A stretch of DNA of 19,567 nt, taken from the NCBI GenBank assembly GCA_937880585.1, contig CALFMR010000044.1, forward strand, positions 1-19,567. The letters run 5' to 3'. How positions within the stretch are numbered: position 1 is the stretch's first letter; each line of letters starts with the position of its first letter. The DNA is from an uncultured Acidobacteriota bacterium (GTDB lineage: Bacteria; Acidobacteriota; Vicinamibacteria; Vicinamibacterales; SCN-69-37). Shown here one piece after another: positions 1-7,355 of the stretch. The notes beneath the pieces are model-generated. The model was not told where the DNA came from. It saw only the letters and a list, made by a program, of their open reading frames with translations, and did not search any database. The position numbers were made by a program, and so were the translations under genes.

Positions 1-915
1 GAGGCGGTATTGATGCGCGGCGCGCTCGCCGGCGCCGGCGGGACGCAGTCGGCGATCGACGAAGTCGTGCTGCTCGATCAGACCGCGGCACCGGCGACCG
101 GCGACCCACGCGTGCGCGTCGTCGCGGCCGATCTCACCGCGGACGGCGTGCTCGAGTCGGCGATTGACGCGGATACCCGCGCGATCTTCCATCTGGCGGC
201 GGTCGTGAGCGGCGGCGCGGAGGCGGACTTCGACCTCGGGATGCGCGTCAACCTGGACGCCACGCGCCGGCTGCTGGAGATCTGTCGCGCGCGCGGCCAT
301 CAGCCGCGCGTCGTCTTCGCCAGCTCGGTTGCGGTGTTCGGCGGCGCGCTGCCCGATGTCGTGCCCGCCGCGCAGGCGCTCAATCCGCAGTCGTCCTACG
401 GCACTCAGAAGGCGATCGGCGAACTGCTCGTCGACGACTACAGCCGTCGCGGCTTCGTCGACGGCCGATCCGTTCGCCTGCCGACGATCGTCGTGCGGCC
501 CGGGCGGCCGAACGCGGCGATGTCGTCGTTCGCGAGCGGCATCATCCGCGAGCCGCTGAACGGCGAGCCGTCCGTGTGTCCGGTCTCGCGTGGGACGCGG
601 TTGTGGCTGCTCTCGCCGGCCAAGGCGATCGAGTGCTTCGTCGCCGTGCACGATGCGCCGGCTTCCGCCTTTGGCACGACGCGCGTCGTCAACCTGCCCG
701 GCATTTCGATTAGCGTCGATGAGATGGTCGCGGCGCTCGTGCGCGTCGGCGGTCAGGAGGCGGCGGATCGTATTCGTTGGGATCTCGATCCGCGGATCGA
801 ACAGGTCGCTGGTGGTTGGCCCGCGGCGCTCGAGACGTCCAAGGCCCGCACGCTTGGCCTGCCGGGCAATGAGAACTTCGACGAGATCATCCGCGAATAT
901 CTCGCGACGCGATAG
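1..915 (+). CDS. denD: D-erythronate dehydrogenase-like SDR/epimerase (5' partial)
   Basis: This is an NAD(P)-dependent short-chain dehydrogenase of the extended epimerase type, and closely resembles the DenD group that oxidises D-erythronate to 2-keto-D-erythronate for sugar-acid catabolism. The frame is open to the first base of the window. The glycine-rich dinucleotide-binding motif expected at the extreme N-terminus is missing, so the gene starts upstream and the ATG at 13 is probably internal. Visible family signatures are FHLAAVVSGGAEADFDLG, the serine region FASSVAVFGG, the catalytic SYGTQK (YxxxK) and LPTIVVRPGRPNAA followed by SSFASGIIREPL, which are characteristic of DenD. Only about the first 15 residues appear to be lost. 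It ends three bases before the convergent TAXI gene. Partner genes of erythronate catabolism (otnK, otnC, otnI) would lie outside the window, so the substrate is inferred from family resemblance. An NAD-dependent epimerase of another specificity is the alternative. Confidence 0.82.
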   Translation, partial: EAVLMRGALAGAGGTQSAIDEVVLLDQTAAPATGDPRVRVVAADLTADGVLESAIDADTRAIFHLAAVVSGGAEADFDLGMRVNLDATRRLLEICRARGHQPRVVFASSVAVFGGALPDVVPAAQALNPQSSYGTQKAIGELLVDDYSRRGFVDGRSVRLPTIVVRPGRPNAAMSSFASGIIREPLNGEPSVCPVSRGTRLWLLSPAKAIECFVAVHDAPASAFGTTRVVNLPGISISVDEMVAALVRVGGQEAADRIRWDLDPRIEQVAGGWPAALETSKARTLGLPGNENFDEIIREYLATR

Positions 916-918
916 GCG

Positions 919-1980
919 TCAGAGACCGAGCTCACCGAGGTACCGCAGCACACCTGGATGGATCATGTCGCGGCGTGGCGCCGCGGCCAGCGTGTTGGCG
1001 GAGGTGGTCTCGCGCGCTTGCGGCAGGCGCGCGGCGAACGCGGACTCGGCCTCGTGCAGCGCGCGCGCGACGCGATACGCGACCTCGTCGCTCAGCCCCG
1101 GCCGCGCGAGCACGAAACTCCACGATCCCACCGAGCGCAGCGGCGCGTCCTGATGCGGGTAACTCCCGGCCGGCAGCAGGAGCGGTTTCAGAAAGTCGTG
1201 GGCCGCGGTGATGCGCTGGATTTCGTCCGATGACGGCGCGATGAGACGTCCGCCGCCCGGACCGTTCATCACGCTCGTGAACCCAGGCCAGCCCACGCCG
1301 CCGCCCCACAGCGCTGCGACGCGGCCGTCGGCCACCATGCCCCGACCATCGCCCGCGTGATCGAGCAGGCCCGCGTGGAAGTCGCGGTTCATGTCGAGGC
1401 CGAGGCCGTCGAGCACGTACCGCGCGAGGATGACGAGTCCCGATCCACGTGCGCCGAACGCGACAGGTCGCCCGCGCAGATCCGCAATCGTCCGATATGG
1501 ACTGTCCGCGCGGACGACGAAGAAGCCGGGCGTCGAGTACATCGCCGCGATGATCTTCAGATTCGCGCGCGGCTGGCCGATGCCGGCAAAGGCGTCGTGC
1601 GCCGCTTCGCCCTGGACGAGCCCGAGATCGACCGCGCCGCGCTTGAGCAGCGGGATGTTCTCGGTGCTGCCCTTGGTGTTCTCGGTCCGAATGACGAGCG
1701 TCGGGTCCGCGTCGTGGACGATGGCTGCAAGCGCGTCGCCGTAGAGCGGGAAGCCGCCGCCCGGCGTCGCGGTGGCGAGAGTGAGGACGATCGGGGCCGA
1801 GGCCGACGAGGGCGACTGGGCTCCCAGCGTACTGGCGAGCAGAAGACACACCACGGCAACGACGGCAGGGAAGATCCCGGAGTGAAAGCTGGTGCGCGCG
1901 CGAGGGACGACGGGTTCCGGGTTTCCCCTGGGCCTGAAGGCCCAGGGCTCCGACAAGGCGCAGCGCGTGCGTCGGCGCAT
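919..1980 (-). CDS. TAXI-family TRAP transporter solute-binding protein
   Basis: This is the periplasmic substrate-binding protein of a TRAP-type uptake system of the TAXI subfamily. Recognisable family features are LTLATATPGGGFPLYGDALA at the start of the mature domain, TENTKGSTENIPLLKRGAVDLGLVQGE, and DLRGRPVAFGARGSGL with the downstream YVLDGLGLD. A hydrophobic segment (about residues 37-54, ending in LGAQS) looks like a signal peptide. The start is uncertain. The ATG at 1980 comes one base after the stop of the upstream DCC gene, suggesting translational coupling. However, it adds about 34 residues before the hydrophobic core, and part of these (SEPWAFRPRGNPEP) is encoded by an intergenic-type hairpin repeat. 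A downstream GTG near the hydrophobic core is possible but leaves almost no n-region. No DctQ/DctM membrane subunit is present in the window, so the transporter partner must be elsewhere. Confidence 0.83.
   Translation of the reverse strand: MRRRTRCALSEPWAFRPRGNPEPVVPRARTSFHSGIFPAVVAVVCLLLASTLGAQSPSSASAPIVLTLATATPGGGFPLYGDALAAIVHDADPTLVIRTENTKGSTENIPLLKRGAVDLGLVQGEAAHDAFAGIGQPRANLKIIAAMYSTPGFFVVRADSPYRTIADLRGRPVAFGARGSGLVILARYVLDGLGLDMNRDFHAGLLDHAGDGRGMVADGRVAALWGGGVGWPGFTSVMNGPGGGRLIAPSSDEIQRITAAHDFLKPLLLPAGSYPHQDAPLRSVGSWSFVLARPGLSDEVAYRVARALHEAESAFAARLPQARETTSANTLAAAPRRDMIHPGVLRYLGELGL
1921..1953. repeat. TGAA-loop hairpin repeat, copy 1
   Basis: A perfect 9-bp inverted repeat, CCCTGGGCC at 1926-1934 and GGCCCAGGG at 1939-1947, encloses the tetraloop TGAA and is followed by CTCCGA. 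The second copy at 8173-8200 has the same loop and the same CTCCGA flank but a different stem. This copy lies at the junction between the DCC gene and the TAXI gene, inside the longest reading of the TAXI gene. Confidence 0.7.
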
Positions 1981-1981
1981 G

Positions 1982-2398
1982 TCAGATCATCCGCGTGCGA
2001 ATTTCCGGCGGCGGGATCTCGCACGCGTTGGACGTGCCGGCCAGGTGATGACGGACGACGGCGACGCCGCGATAGACGAGGTCGCGTAGCGGACGCGGCA
2101 CGACGAGGAAGATGCCGAGCATCGACCAGGGCCAGGTGAGTCGGCGTGCGATGCGCAGCGACGCGGTCGATCGCAGGTAGACGCGGTCGTCCTCGACGAG
2201 CACCAGGCTGCGCGTCGCCTCGCGCGTCAGTCCGTGCGCAGCGAGCACGGCACGGCCCGCGTCGGTCTGCGATGCGCCGAAGCGGAAGTAGGCGTGCGGA
2301 TCGCGCGCGGCGATGAACTTCACGGCGCCTTCGCAGAACGCGCAGGTGCCGTCGAACAGCACGACGGCGGTGTCACTGGGCGCGGCGGGATCCGCCAT
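1982..2398 (-). CDS. DCC-family thiol-disulfide oxidoreductase-like protein (DUF393)
   Basis: This 138-residue protein belongs to the DCC (DUF393, YuxK-like) family, named after the conserved N-terminal DxxCxxC signature. That signature is visible here as FDGTCAFC at about residues 15-22. The family has a thioredoxin-like fold and is presumed to act in thiol-disulfide exchange, but no specific substrate is established. Other family landmarks are FRFGASQTDAGRAVL and the mid-protein LVLVEDDRVYLRSTASLRIARRL, followed by the hydrophobic WPWSMLGIFLVVPRPLRDLVYRGVA region. The length is normal for the family. The start ATG at 2398 is preceded by GGAG and by a TAAGAT element. The stop is one base from the ATG of the TAXI gene, so the two probably form an operon, although a functional link between them is not obvious. 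Confidence 0.85.
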   Translation of the reverse strand: MADPAAPSDTAVVLFDGTCAFCEGAVKFIAARDPHAYFRFGASQTDAGRAVLAAHGLTREATRSLVLVEDDRVYLRSTASLRIARRLTWPWSMLGIFLVVPRPLRDLVYRGVAVVRHHLAGTSNACEIPPPEIRTRMI

Positions 2399-2404
2399 GG
2401 CTCC

Positions 2405-2422
2405 ATCTTACGGCCTTACGGC
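2405..2422 (-). promoter_or_regulatory. Possible -10 element and tandem 8-bp repeat upstream of DCC gene
   Basis: On the minus strand the sequence reads GCCGTAAG twice in tandem (2422-2407), and the second unit runs into TAAGAT, a plausible -10 hexamer. TAAGAT ends only six bases before the DCC start codon, with GGAG in between. That is very close for a normal leader, so either the transcript is nearly leaderless or the match is coincidental. Confidence 0.25.
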
Positions 2423-2529
2423 ACCGGCGAGTGACGCCCCTGGTCGGCCGTTGCGGCGCGTCTGCACATATCGCCCGCAGCTTCCGGTCCTCGACGCCGC
2501 CGTGATACCCTCCACCCATCAGACAGGTC

Positions 2530-3672
2530 ATGACCATCGGTCGTGTGCTCGTCACGCTCGGAGCGGTGATCGTCGTGTCCGCGTGTGGAGGCCGCGCGCG
2601 GTCGCTGCCGATTGGCGCGGCAGCACCGGCGTTCGATTTGCCCGGCACCGACGGGCAACATCACGCGCTCGCCGACTTCGCCGGCAGCCGCGTCCTGGCC
2701 GTCGTCTTCACCTGCGACCGGTGTCCCGACACGCAGCGCTACGAGGCGCGGCTCGCGGCGATCCGGGCCGCCTACACGGTGCAAGATCTCGCCCTTGTCG
2801 CCATCAATCCCGACGATCCGGCGGCGCTGCGCCTGGCCGATCTCGATCACACCGACGCGGGTGAGTCGATCGAGGACATGAAGGTCCGGGCCGACTGGCG
2901 GCACTTCACGTTTCCGTACCTGTCAGCCGCGGCATCGCCTGAGCTCGTGACGGCGTTCGGCGTCACGGCCCTGCCGCAGATCTTCGTCTTCGACCAGGCG
3001 CGCACGCTGCGCTACGAAGGGCGAATCGACGACAGTCCAAGCGGAGATCACGTGACGTCGCCCGACGCCCGACATGCGATCGACGCGCTGCTCGCGGGCC
3101 GAGCCGTGCCCGTGGCCGAAACGCGCGCGGTCGGTTGCGAACCAGCCCATCGATCGTCGCCTCCGGCGGCCGACGCCGAAGCCGCCGCCATCGCCGCTGA
3201 GCCCGTTCCGCTCGATCTCGTCGGCGCCGACGGATTGAAGGCGCTGCGGCAGAACGACACGGACGGCCTGCTTCTCGTCAACTTCTGGGCGACATGGTGC
3301 GCGCCGTGCATCATCGAGTTTCCGAATCTCGAGACGACGTACCAGATGTACCGGAGCCGGCACCTGTCGTTCGTCGCCGTGTCGGTGAACGATCCGCAGG
3401 AGCGCCCCGCGGTCCTCGAGTTCCTCCAGCAACATCACGCCTCGCACCGCAACCTGCTCTTCAATTCGCCGGACGTCTACGGCCTGCAGGCGGCGTTCGA
3501 TCCCGCGATGCCGGCGCCCGTGCCGTTCACGCTGCTTCTCGCGCCGAACGGCGACGTGCTGTATCAGGAGCTCGGTGGCGCGGACATTCCGAAGTTGCGG
3601 CGCGCGATTCTCGCCAACCTGCCCGCGGATGCCGCGTCCGCCGGACAGCAGACGTACTGGTCGCAATCCTGA
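2530..3672 (+). CDS. Two-domain redoxin-TlpA lipoprotein
   Basis: This exported thiol-redox protein has two thioredoxin folds in one chain. It starts with a lipoprotein signal peptide whose lipobox is VSAC (Cys19), so it is probably anchored in a membrane facing the periplasm. The N-terminal domain (about 30-205) is an AhpC/TSA-like redoxin of the kind common in Planctomycetes and Acidobacteria. It has TCDRCP (Cys62, Cys65), LVAINPDD, a cis-Pro region ALPQIFVFD and a late Cys203 in VGCE. The C-terminal domain (about 225-370) is TlpA/ResA-like with WCAPC at 256-260 and a cis-Pro region PVPFTLLL. A linker rich in Ala and Pro joins them. TlpA-like proteins typically reduce protein disulfides or supply electrons in the periplasm. 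The protein lacks the usual KW after the late GC motif. A paralogue follows 38 bases downstream, pointing to tandem duplication and an operon. Confidence 0.82.
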   Translation: MTIGRVLVTLGAVIVVSACGGRARSLPIGAAAPAFDLPGTDGQHHALADFAGSRVLAVVFTCDRCPDTQRYEARLAAIRAAYTVQDLALVAINPDDPAALRLADLDHTDAGESIEDMKVRADWRHFTFPYLSAAASPELVTAFGVTALPQIFVFDQARTLRYEGRIDDSPSGDHVTSPDARHAIDALLAGRAVPVAETRAVGCEPAHRSSPPAADAEAAAIAAEPVPLDLVGADGLKALRQNDTDGLLLVNFWATWCAPCIIEFPNLETTYQMYRSRHLSFVAVSVNDPQERPAVLEFLQQHHASHRNLLFNSPDVYGLQAAFDPAMPAPVPFTLLLAPNGDVLYQELGGADIPKLRRAILANLPADAASAGQQTYWSQS

Positions 3673-3695
3673 CGCGGCGCGCCGCGCCGCACGAC

Positions 3696-3704
3696 AAGGG
3701 GAGG
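3696..3704 (+). promoter_or_regulatory. Ribosome binding site for second redoxin-TlpA gene
   Basis: AAGGGGAGG lies six bases before the ATG at 3711. The open frame extends far upstream into the previous gene, so this site decides the start at 3711. Confidence 0.7.
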
Positions 3705-3710
3705 CTCGTC

Positions 3711-4970
3711 ATGAGCGCAACGGCACGACAGAACGACCGCCACAGGACAAGAGTCGGGATCGCCGCCGCGGGACGAGTCGCCGGACGGATGGCCATCGGC
3801 GTCGCGCTGACGTTGGTGACGGCGATTGGCGCTGCGGCGCAGGGACGCGGCATCCGTCCCGCCGAGCACCCCGTGCTGCCCATCGGTTCGGACCTGCCCT
3901 CGTTCACGCTGCCCGGCATCGACGGCCGCACGCATTCGAGCAGGGAGTTCACGCGCACGAAGCTCCTCGCCATCGTCTTCGAGAGCAACCACTGCCCGGT
4001 GTCGCAGCTCTACGAGGGCCGCATCGAGCAGCTCTACAAGGACTATCGCAGCAAGGGCGTCACCCTCGTGGCGATCAATCCGAACAACGCGAAGGCCGTG
4101 CGCCTCGACGAGCTCGGCTACACGGACGTCACCGACTCGCTGCCAGAAATGAAGATCCGCGCGGCGTTCCGAGGCATCACGTGGCCGTACTTGTACGACG
4201 GCGAGACGCAAGAGCTCTCGATGAAGTTCGGCGCCGTGGCCACGCCGCACATCTTCATCTTCGACGAGCACCACAAGCTGGCGTATCAAGGGCGCATCGA
4301 CGACAACCAGCGCGAGGATCTCGTCAAGTCGCACGACGCGCGCAACGCGCTCGACGCGCTGCTCGCCGGCCGGCCCGTTCCGGTGGCCAACACCCGCGCG
4401 TTCGGCTGCACGACGAAGTGGCTGTACAAGTCGCAGGACGTTGCCCAGGAGTGGGCGCGGATCCAGGCCGAGCCGGTGACCGTGGAGCCGGCCGCGGCCG
4501 ACGATCTGAAGACGCTTCGTGGCAATCCCACCGACAAGGTGACCGTCGTCGACTTCTGGTCGACCGCGTGCAAGGCCTGCCAGGATCAGCTCGTCGACTT
4601 CGAGACGACCTACCGCATGTATCGCCTGCGCGCGTTCAATCTCGTGACGGTGTCGACCGACGCGCCAGCGGCGCAGGACGCCGTGCTCGCGTTCCTGAAG
4701 CAGCAGCACGCCTCGAGCCCGAACAAGCAATTCGCGTCCGCCGACCGTGCGGCGCTGCAGGCGGCGTGGGGGGCGACGTGGAATCCCACCGAGCCGTACG
4801 TCATGGTCCTCGCGCCCGGCGGGCAAGTGCTCTATCAGAAAACGGGTAAGATCGACATCCTGTCGGTGCGTCGCGTCGTGCTCGCCAACATGCCCGACAT
4901 GCGCGCGTACATCGGCCAGAAGGCCTACTGGATGGCGGCCGTTGCCGCCGATCGCGCGAAGCATCGATGA
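3711..4970 (+). CDS. Secreted redoxin-TlpA paralogue with diverged active site
   Basis: This 419-residue paralogue of the preceding gene has the same domain order but altered redox motifs. A hydrophobic stretch (about 29-43) ending in AAAQG is a likely Sec signal peptide, and no lipobox is present, so the mature protein is probably periplasmic and soluble. The redoxin domain (about 55-240) has SNHCP (a single Cys95), LVAINPNN, ATPHIFIFD and the late GCTTKW motif (Cys233) typical of its family. The TlpA-like domain (about 258-400) carries TACKAC (Cys287, Cys290) in place of WCxxC, and TEPYVMVLAPGG near the cis-Pro position. The CxxC spacing is retained, but the tryptophan before it is lost, which should change redox behaviour. 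The start at 3711 is set by a strong Shine-Dalgarno sequence. Substrate and partner are unknown. A joint redox relay with the upstream lipoprotein is an inference from adjacency and domain similarity. Confidence 0.82.
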   Translation: MSATARQNDRHRTRVGIAAAGRVAGRMAIGVALTLVTAIGAAAQGRGIRPAEHPVLPIGSDLPSFTLPGIDGRTHSSREFTRTKLLAIVFESNHCPVSQLYEGRIEQLYKDYRSKGVTLVAINPNNAKAVRLDELGYTDVTDSLPEMKIRAAFRGITWPYLYDGETQELSMKFGAVATPHIFIFDEHHKLAYQGRIDDNQREDLVKSHDARNALDALLAGRPVPVANTRAFGCTTKWLYKSQDVAQEWARIQAEPVTVEPAAADDLKTLRGNPTDKVTVVDFWSTACKACQDQLVDFETTYRMYRLRAFNLVTVSTDAPAAQDAVLAFLKQQHASSPNKQFASADRAALQAAWGATWNPTEPYVMVLAPGGQVLYQKTGKIDILSVRRVVLANMPDMRAYIGQKAYWMAAVAADRAKHR

Positions 4971-4977
4971 GCACAAG

Positions 4978-4993
4978 GCCGGTTCGAGCCGGC
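4978..4993 (+). other. Small intercistronic hairpin
   Basis: GCCGG (4978-4982) and CCGGC (4989-4993) can pair around a six-base loop in the 40-base gap between the redoxin paralogue and the next secreted protein. There is no following T-tract, so it is more likely an mRNA processing or stability element than a terminator, if it has any role. Confidence 0.25.
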
Positions 4994-5010
4994 GACAGCG
5001 GAGTAGACGC

Positions 5011-5820
5011 ATGATTCGATCGGGATGGAGACGAGGAGTCGCGGTCGCGGCCACGGTGGCCGCGGTCAGTGGGGTGGTGTGGGCGCAGGACGTCGTGGCG
5101 CGGCTGCACATGACGGGTGCCGAGGCCAGCGACGTGTTCACGCGCACGGTGGCCGATGGCGGGTTCAGGTACTCCCACGCGGCCGCGCAGGCCTTCATGG
5201 CGTTGCCGGCGCAGGAACGTGCGACGGTCGTGCGCGAAGGGTTCGCCTGGGCGCGCGCCTACGCCGCGACACCGGCGTTCAAGGCGGCGTACGAGAAGAT
5301 GCGCGAAGGCGATAAACCGACCGAGACGACCTTCGACACCACGGTCGATCAGGAGCTCGCGGCCCGGCAGGCGAAACAGAAGAAGGATCTCGCAGATGCG
5401 CGCGCCGCGTTCGTCAACCTGCCCGCGGCCGATCGCGCGCAGATGGACGAAGTCGTGAAGCAGAGCGAAGCCCAGATGAAGGATCCGAAGATGGTCGCCC
5501 TCCTGCGACAGAGCATCGTCAACGAACGCGACGAAGCGAAGAAGGACTACGGGCGGTCGCTCGCGCAGTGGCAGAAAGACTACCCGGCCGATCCGCAAGT
5601 GCTCGTCGCGCGCCGGCTGCAGATGCTCCTTAATGTGAGCACGGGCATCGACTTCACCGCCAAGACGCGCACGATCCCCGGCGGCGGCACCGAATTCGTC
5701 GACGGGCAGTTCGAGTCGAAGCCGGAACCCTGGAAGATGGGGTTCCGGGCCGGCGAGCCCGCGGTCAACGCCGCGCGCGCCGCGGCGACCGACTGGCTGA
5801 AGGCGCTGCCGAAGCCCTGA
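5011..5820 (+). CDS. Secreted protein of unknown function, charged helical
   Basis: I do not recognise this 269-residue protein. It begins with a clear signal peptide: MIRSGWRRG, a hydrophobic core and a likely cleavage after VWAQ near residue 26. The mature part is largely helical and charged, with runs such as KQKKDLADARAAF and VVKQSEAQMKDPKMVALLRQS that suggest coiled-coil or helical-bundle structure. It has no cysteines in the mature region and no evident catalytic motif. The C-terminal part has GIDFTAKTRTIPGGGTEF and ends EPWKMGFRAGEPAVNAAR, which may form a small separate domain. I chose the ATG at 5011, with GGAG at 5000-5003, because the longer open frame upstream overlaps the redoxin gene. 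It lies 40 bases downstream of the redoxin-TlpA paralogue on the same strand, so it is probably the third gene of that operon. It could be a client or an accessory of the thiol proteins, but this is inference from position only. Confidence 0.7.
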   Translation: MIRSGWRRGVAVAATVAAVSGVVWAQDVVARLHMTGAEASDVFTRTVADGGFRYSHAAAQAFMALPAQERATVVREGFAWARAYAATPAFKAAYEKMREGDKPTETTFDTTVDQELAARQAKQKKDLADARAAFVNLPAADRAQMDEVVKQSEAQMKDPKMVALLRQSIVNERDEAKKDYGRSLAQWQKDYPADPQVLVARRLQMLLNVSTGIDFTAKTRTIPGGGTEFVDGQFESKPEPWKMGFRAGEPAVNAARAAATDWLKALPKP

Positions 5821-5835
5821 GGCCTCGCATCCGCG

Positions 5836-7215
5836 TCAGTGATGGCAGGTCTCCGGACCTGCCGCGCTGACCGGGCGGAACGCGCGCGTCTTGCGCGCCA
5901 CCCATGACAAGGGCGTGTACCGCGGATCGTCGCGGATGTGTGCGAAGGCGTGCGCGACCCCGTTCTGCACGTACGTGATCGACGCCTCCGGATGGCGGCG
6001 CAATTCGAAATAGGGGATGACGTCGCCGCGCCGTCCAACTTGCGCAAGCCCGCGATCGGATGACGCGACGACCGCGACGAGGTCGTCTTCGTCGCCGCTG
6101 ATCCGCCAGGCCGCGGGCACGATGAAGTGGTTGGATCGCGCCGCGTCGGTCCGCAGGTTCGAGAACATTGCCCACGACAACTCGGTCTTGAACCCGACGT
6201 ACGGGCTGACACCGTTCAGCGCCACGACGAGCGGTAGCACGACGAGCGCCGGCACCGGCAGCGTGAACACCGCAGCGGTCGGCGCCGAGTGCTTCCATCG
6301 GCCTCGCACGATCCACACGAAGGCCGCCATTAGCCCGAGACCATAGACGGCCCACAGCAGCAGAAATGGATCGACGCCGCCGCTCGCGCGTCGTGTCCAG
6401 GCCTGCACGACCACGCATCCCGCCGCGACCCCCAGGAAGGTCCGCGACGCACGCATCACGCGGCGTGTGTCGATGCGCGCGATCCACGCGCCGGTCGCAC
6501 CCGCGGCGGCGAACAGGAAGAAAACCGCGAAGAGCATCGACGAGAAGTTGTAGAACGCGTCTCTCGGATTCACGGCCAGCATCCAGTGGAACGCCGCGGC
6601 CACGAGCACTCCGGTATTGCGCGTGCGGCGCAGGCTCAGGAGCACGGGAATCGCCGCTTCGGTGGCAATCGCGGCATAGAGCGACAGCATGCCGGCCCAG
6701 GCGGTGTGGGGCAGGAACGCAAACCGCTCGATCTGCGTCGCGTAGAACGCGGTGCCGCAGCTGACGGCCGGGTTGAAGAAGTCCGCGTTCAGCTTGTGAA
6801 AGACGACGAACGCATAGAGGACGATAACGGCCGCGCGCACGGCCGGCGCCCAGGTGTCGAAGATCTCATCGGCGTCCACACGAAGCCGCCGGTGGCGAAT
6901 CATCACGATCGCGATCGTGGCGAGCAGCGTCGCGTCGACCATGACCGCGAAGAGCGTGTGGTTGGACACGAACGGCGCGGCGCGGACGAACGTCAGGAGG
7001 TGTCCGGCGGCCAGGGCGGCGAGCGGCGTCACGCGGTCCGGCTGCAGCAGCGTCCAGGCGGCCAGCGGGGCGAGCTGTGCGTTGGCGGCCCAGGCGTGAT
7101 TCGAGGCCAGATCGAACAGGATGGCCGCCGCCCAGAGGGCGGCGAAGACGGCGAGCCGCTGGCGCGATGCGCCAGCGGTCCACGAGGACGAGGCGATCGA
7201 CCGCGCGGCCAACAC
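5836..7215 (-). CDS. HTTM-like multi-pass membrane protein
   Basis: This 459-residue integral membrane protein has roughly ten hydrophobic segments over residues 20-345, then a soluble C-terminal domain of about 110 residues. Features such as VVFHKLNADFFNP in the membrane part and the sequence VALNGVSPYVGFKTELSWAM, continuing into FSNLRTDAARSNHF, resemble bacterial proteins with an HTTM (horizontally transferred transmembrane) domain, related to vitamin K-dependent gamma-carboxylase. I see this as a family resemblance and cannot verify the catalytic residues. The true substrate of the bacterial members is generally unknown. It converges on the secreted unknown protein, with only 15 bases between the stops, and is divergent from the DUF4870-like gene across a 140-base gap. 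It ends in the metal-like tail ETCHH. It stands alone on its strand and is probably monocistronic. A generic membrane protein of another family is the alternative. Confidence 0.6.
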   Translation of the reverse strand: MLAARSIASSSWTAGASRQRLAVFAALWAAAILFDLASNHAWAANAQLAPLAAWTLLQPDRVTPLAALAAGHLLTFVRAAPFVSNHTLFAVMVDATLLATIAIVMIRHRRLRVDADEIFDTWAPAVRAAVIVLYAFVVFHKLNADFFNPAVSCGTAFYATQIERFAFLPHTAWAGMLSLYAAIATEAAIPVLLSLRRTRNTGVLVAAAFHWMLAVNPRDAFYNFSSMLFAVFFLFAAAGATGAWIARIDTRRVMRASRTFLGVAAGCVVVQAWTRRASGGVDPFLLLWAVYGLGLMAAFVWIVRGRWKHSAPTAAVFTLPVPALVVLPLVVALNGVSPYVGFKTELSWAMFSNLRTDAARSNHFIVPAAWRISGDEDDLVAVVASSDRGLAQVGRRGDVIPYFELRRHPEASITYVQNGVAHAFAHIRDDPRYTPLSWVARKTRAFRPVSAAGPETCHH

Positions 7216-7340
7216 GGCTCATCCTAGCGCGGACGCGACGGCCGCCGCCAGGTGGTCGGACAGGCGCCGCCGCTGGCTTTCAGCTGGCAGTTCCGGTAGA
7301 CTCCGCGCGTCCACCCAGGAAACTGCCTTTTTCCGGTGGC

Positions 7341-7346
7341 AAGGAG
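7341..7346 (+). promoter_or_regulatory. Ribosome binding site for DUF4870-like gene
   Basis: AAGGAG lies nine bases before the ATG at 7356 and favours that start over the longer upstream open frame, which would overlap the divergent membrane protein gene. Confidence 0.6.
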
Positions 7347-7355
7347 TCATCGCGA

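Noticed and set aside
1357..2139. Long plus-strand open frame opposite the TAXI gene
   Set aside because: The translation is Arg/Ala rich and low in family-like features, and the minus-strand frame matches TAXI proteins clearly, so this is a shadow frame of GC-rich DNA.
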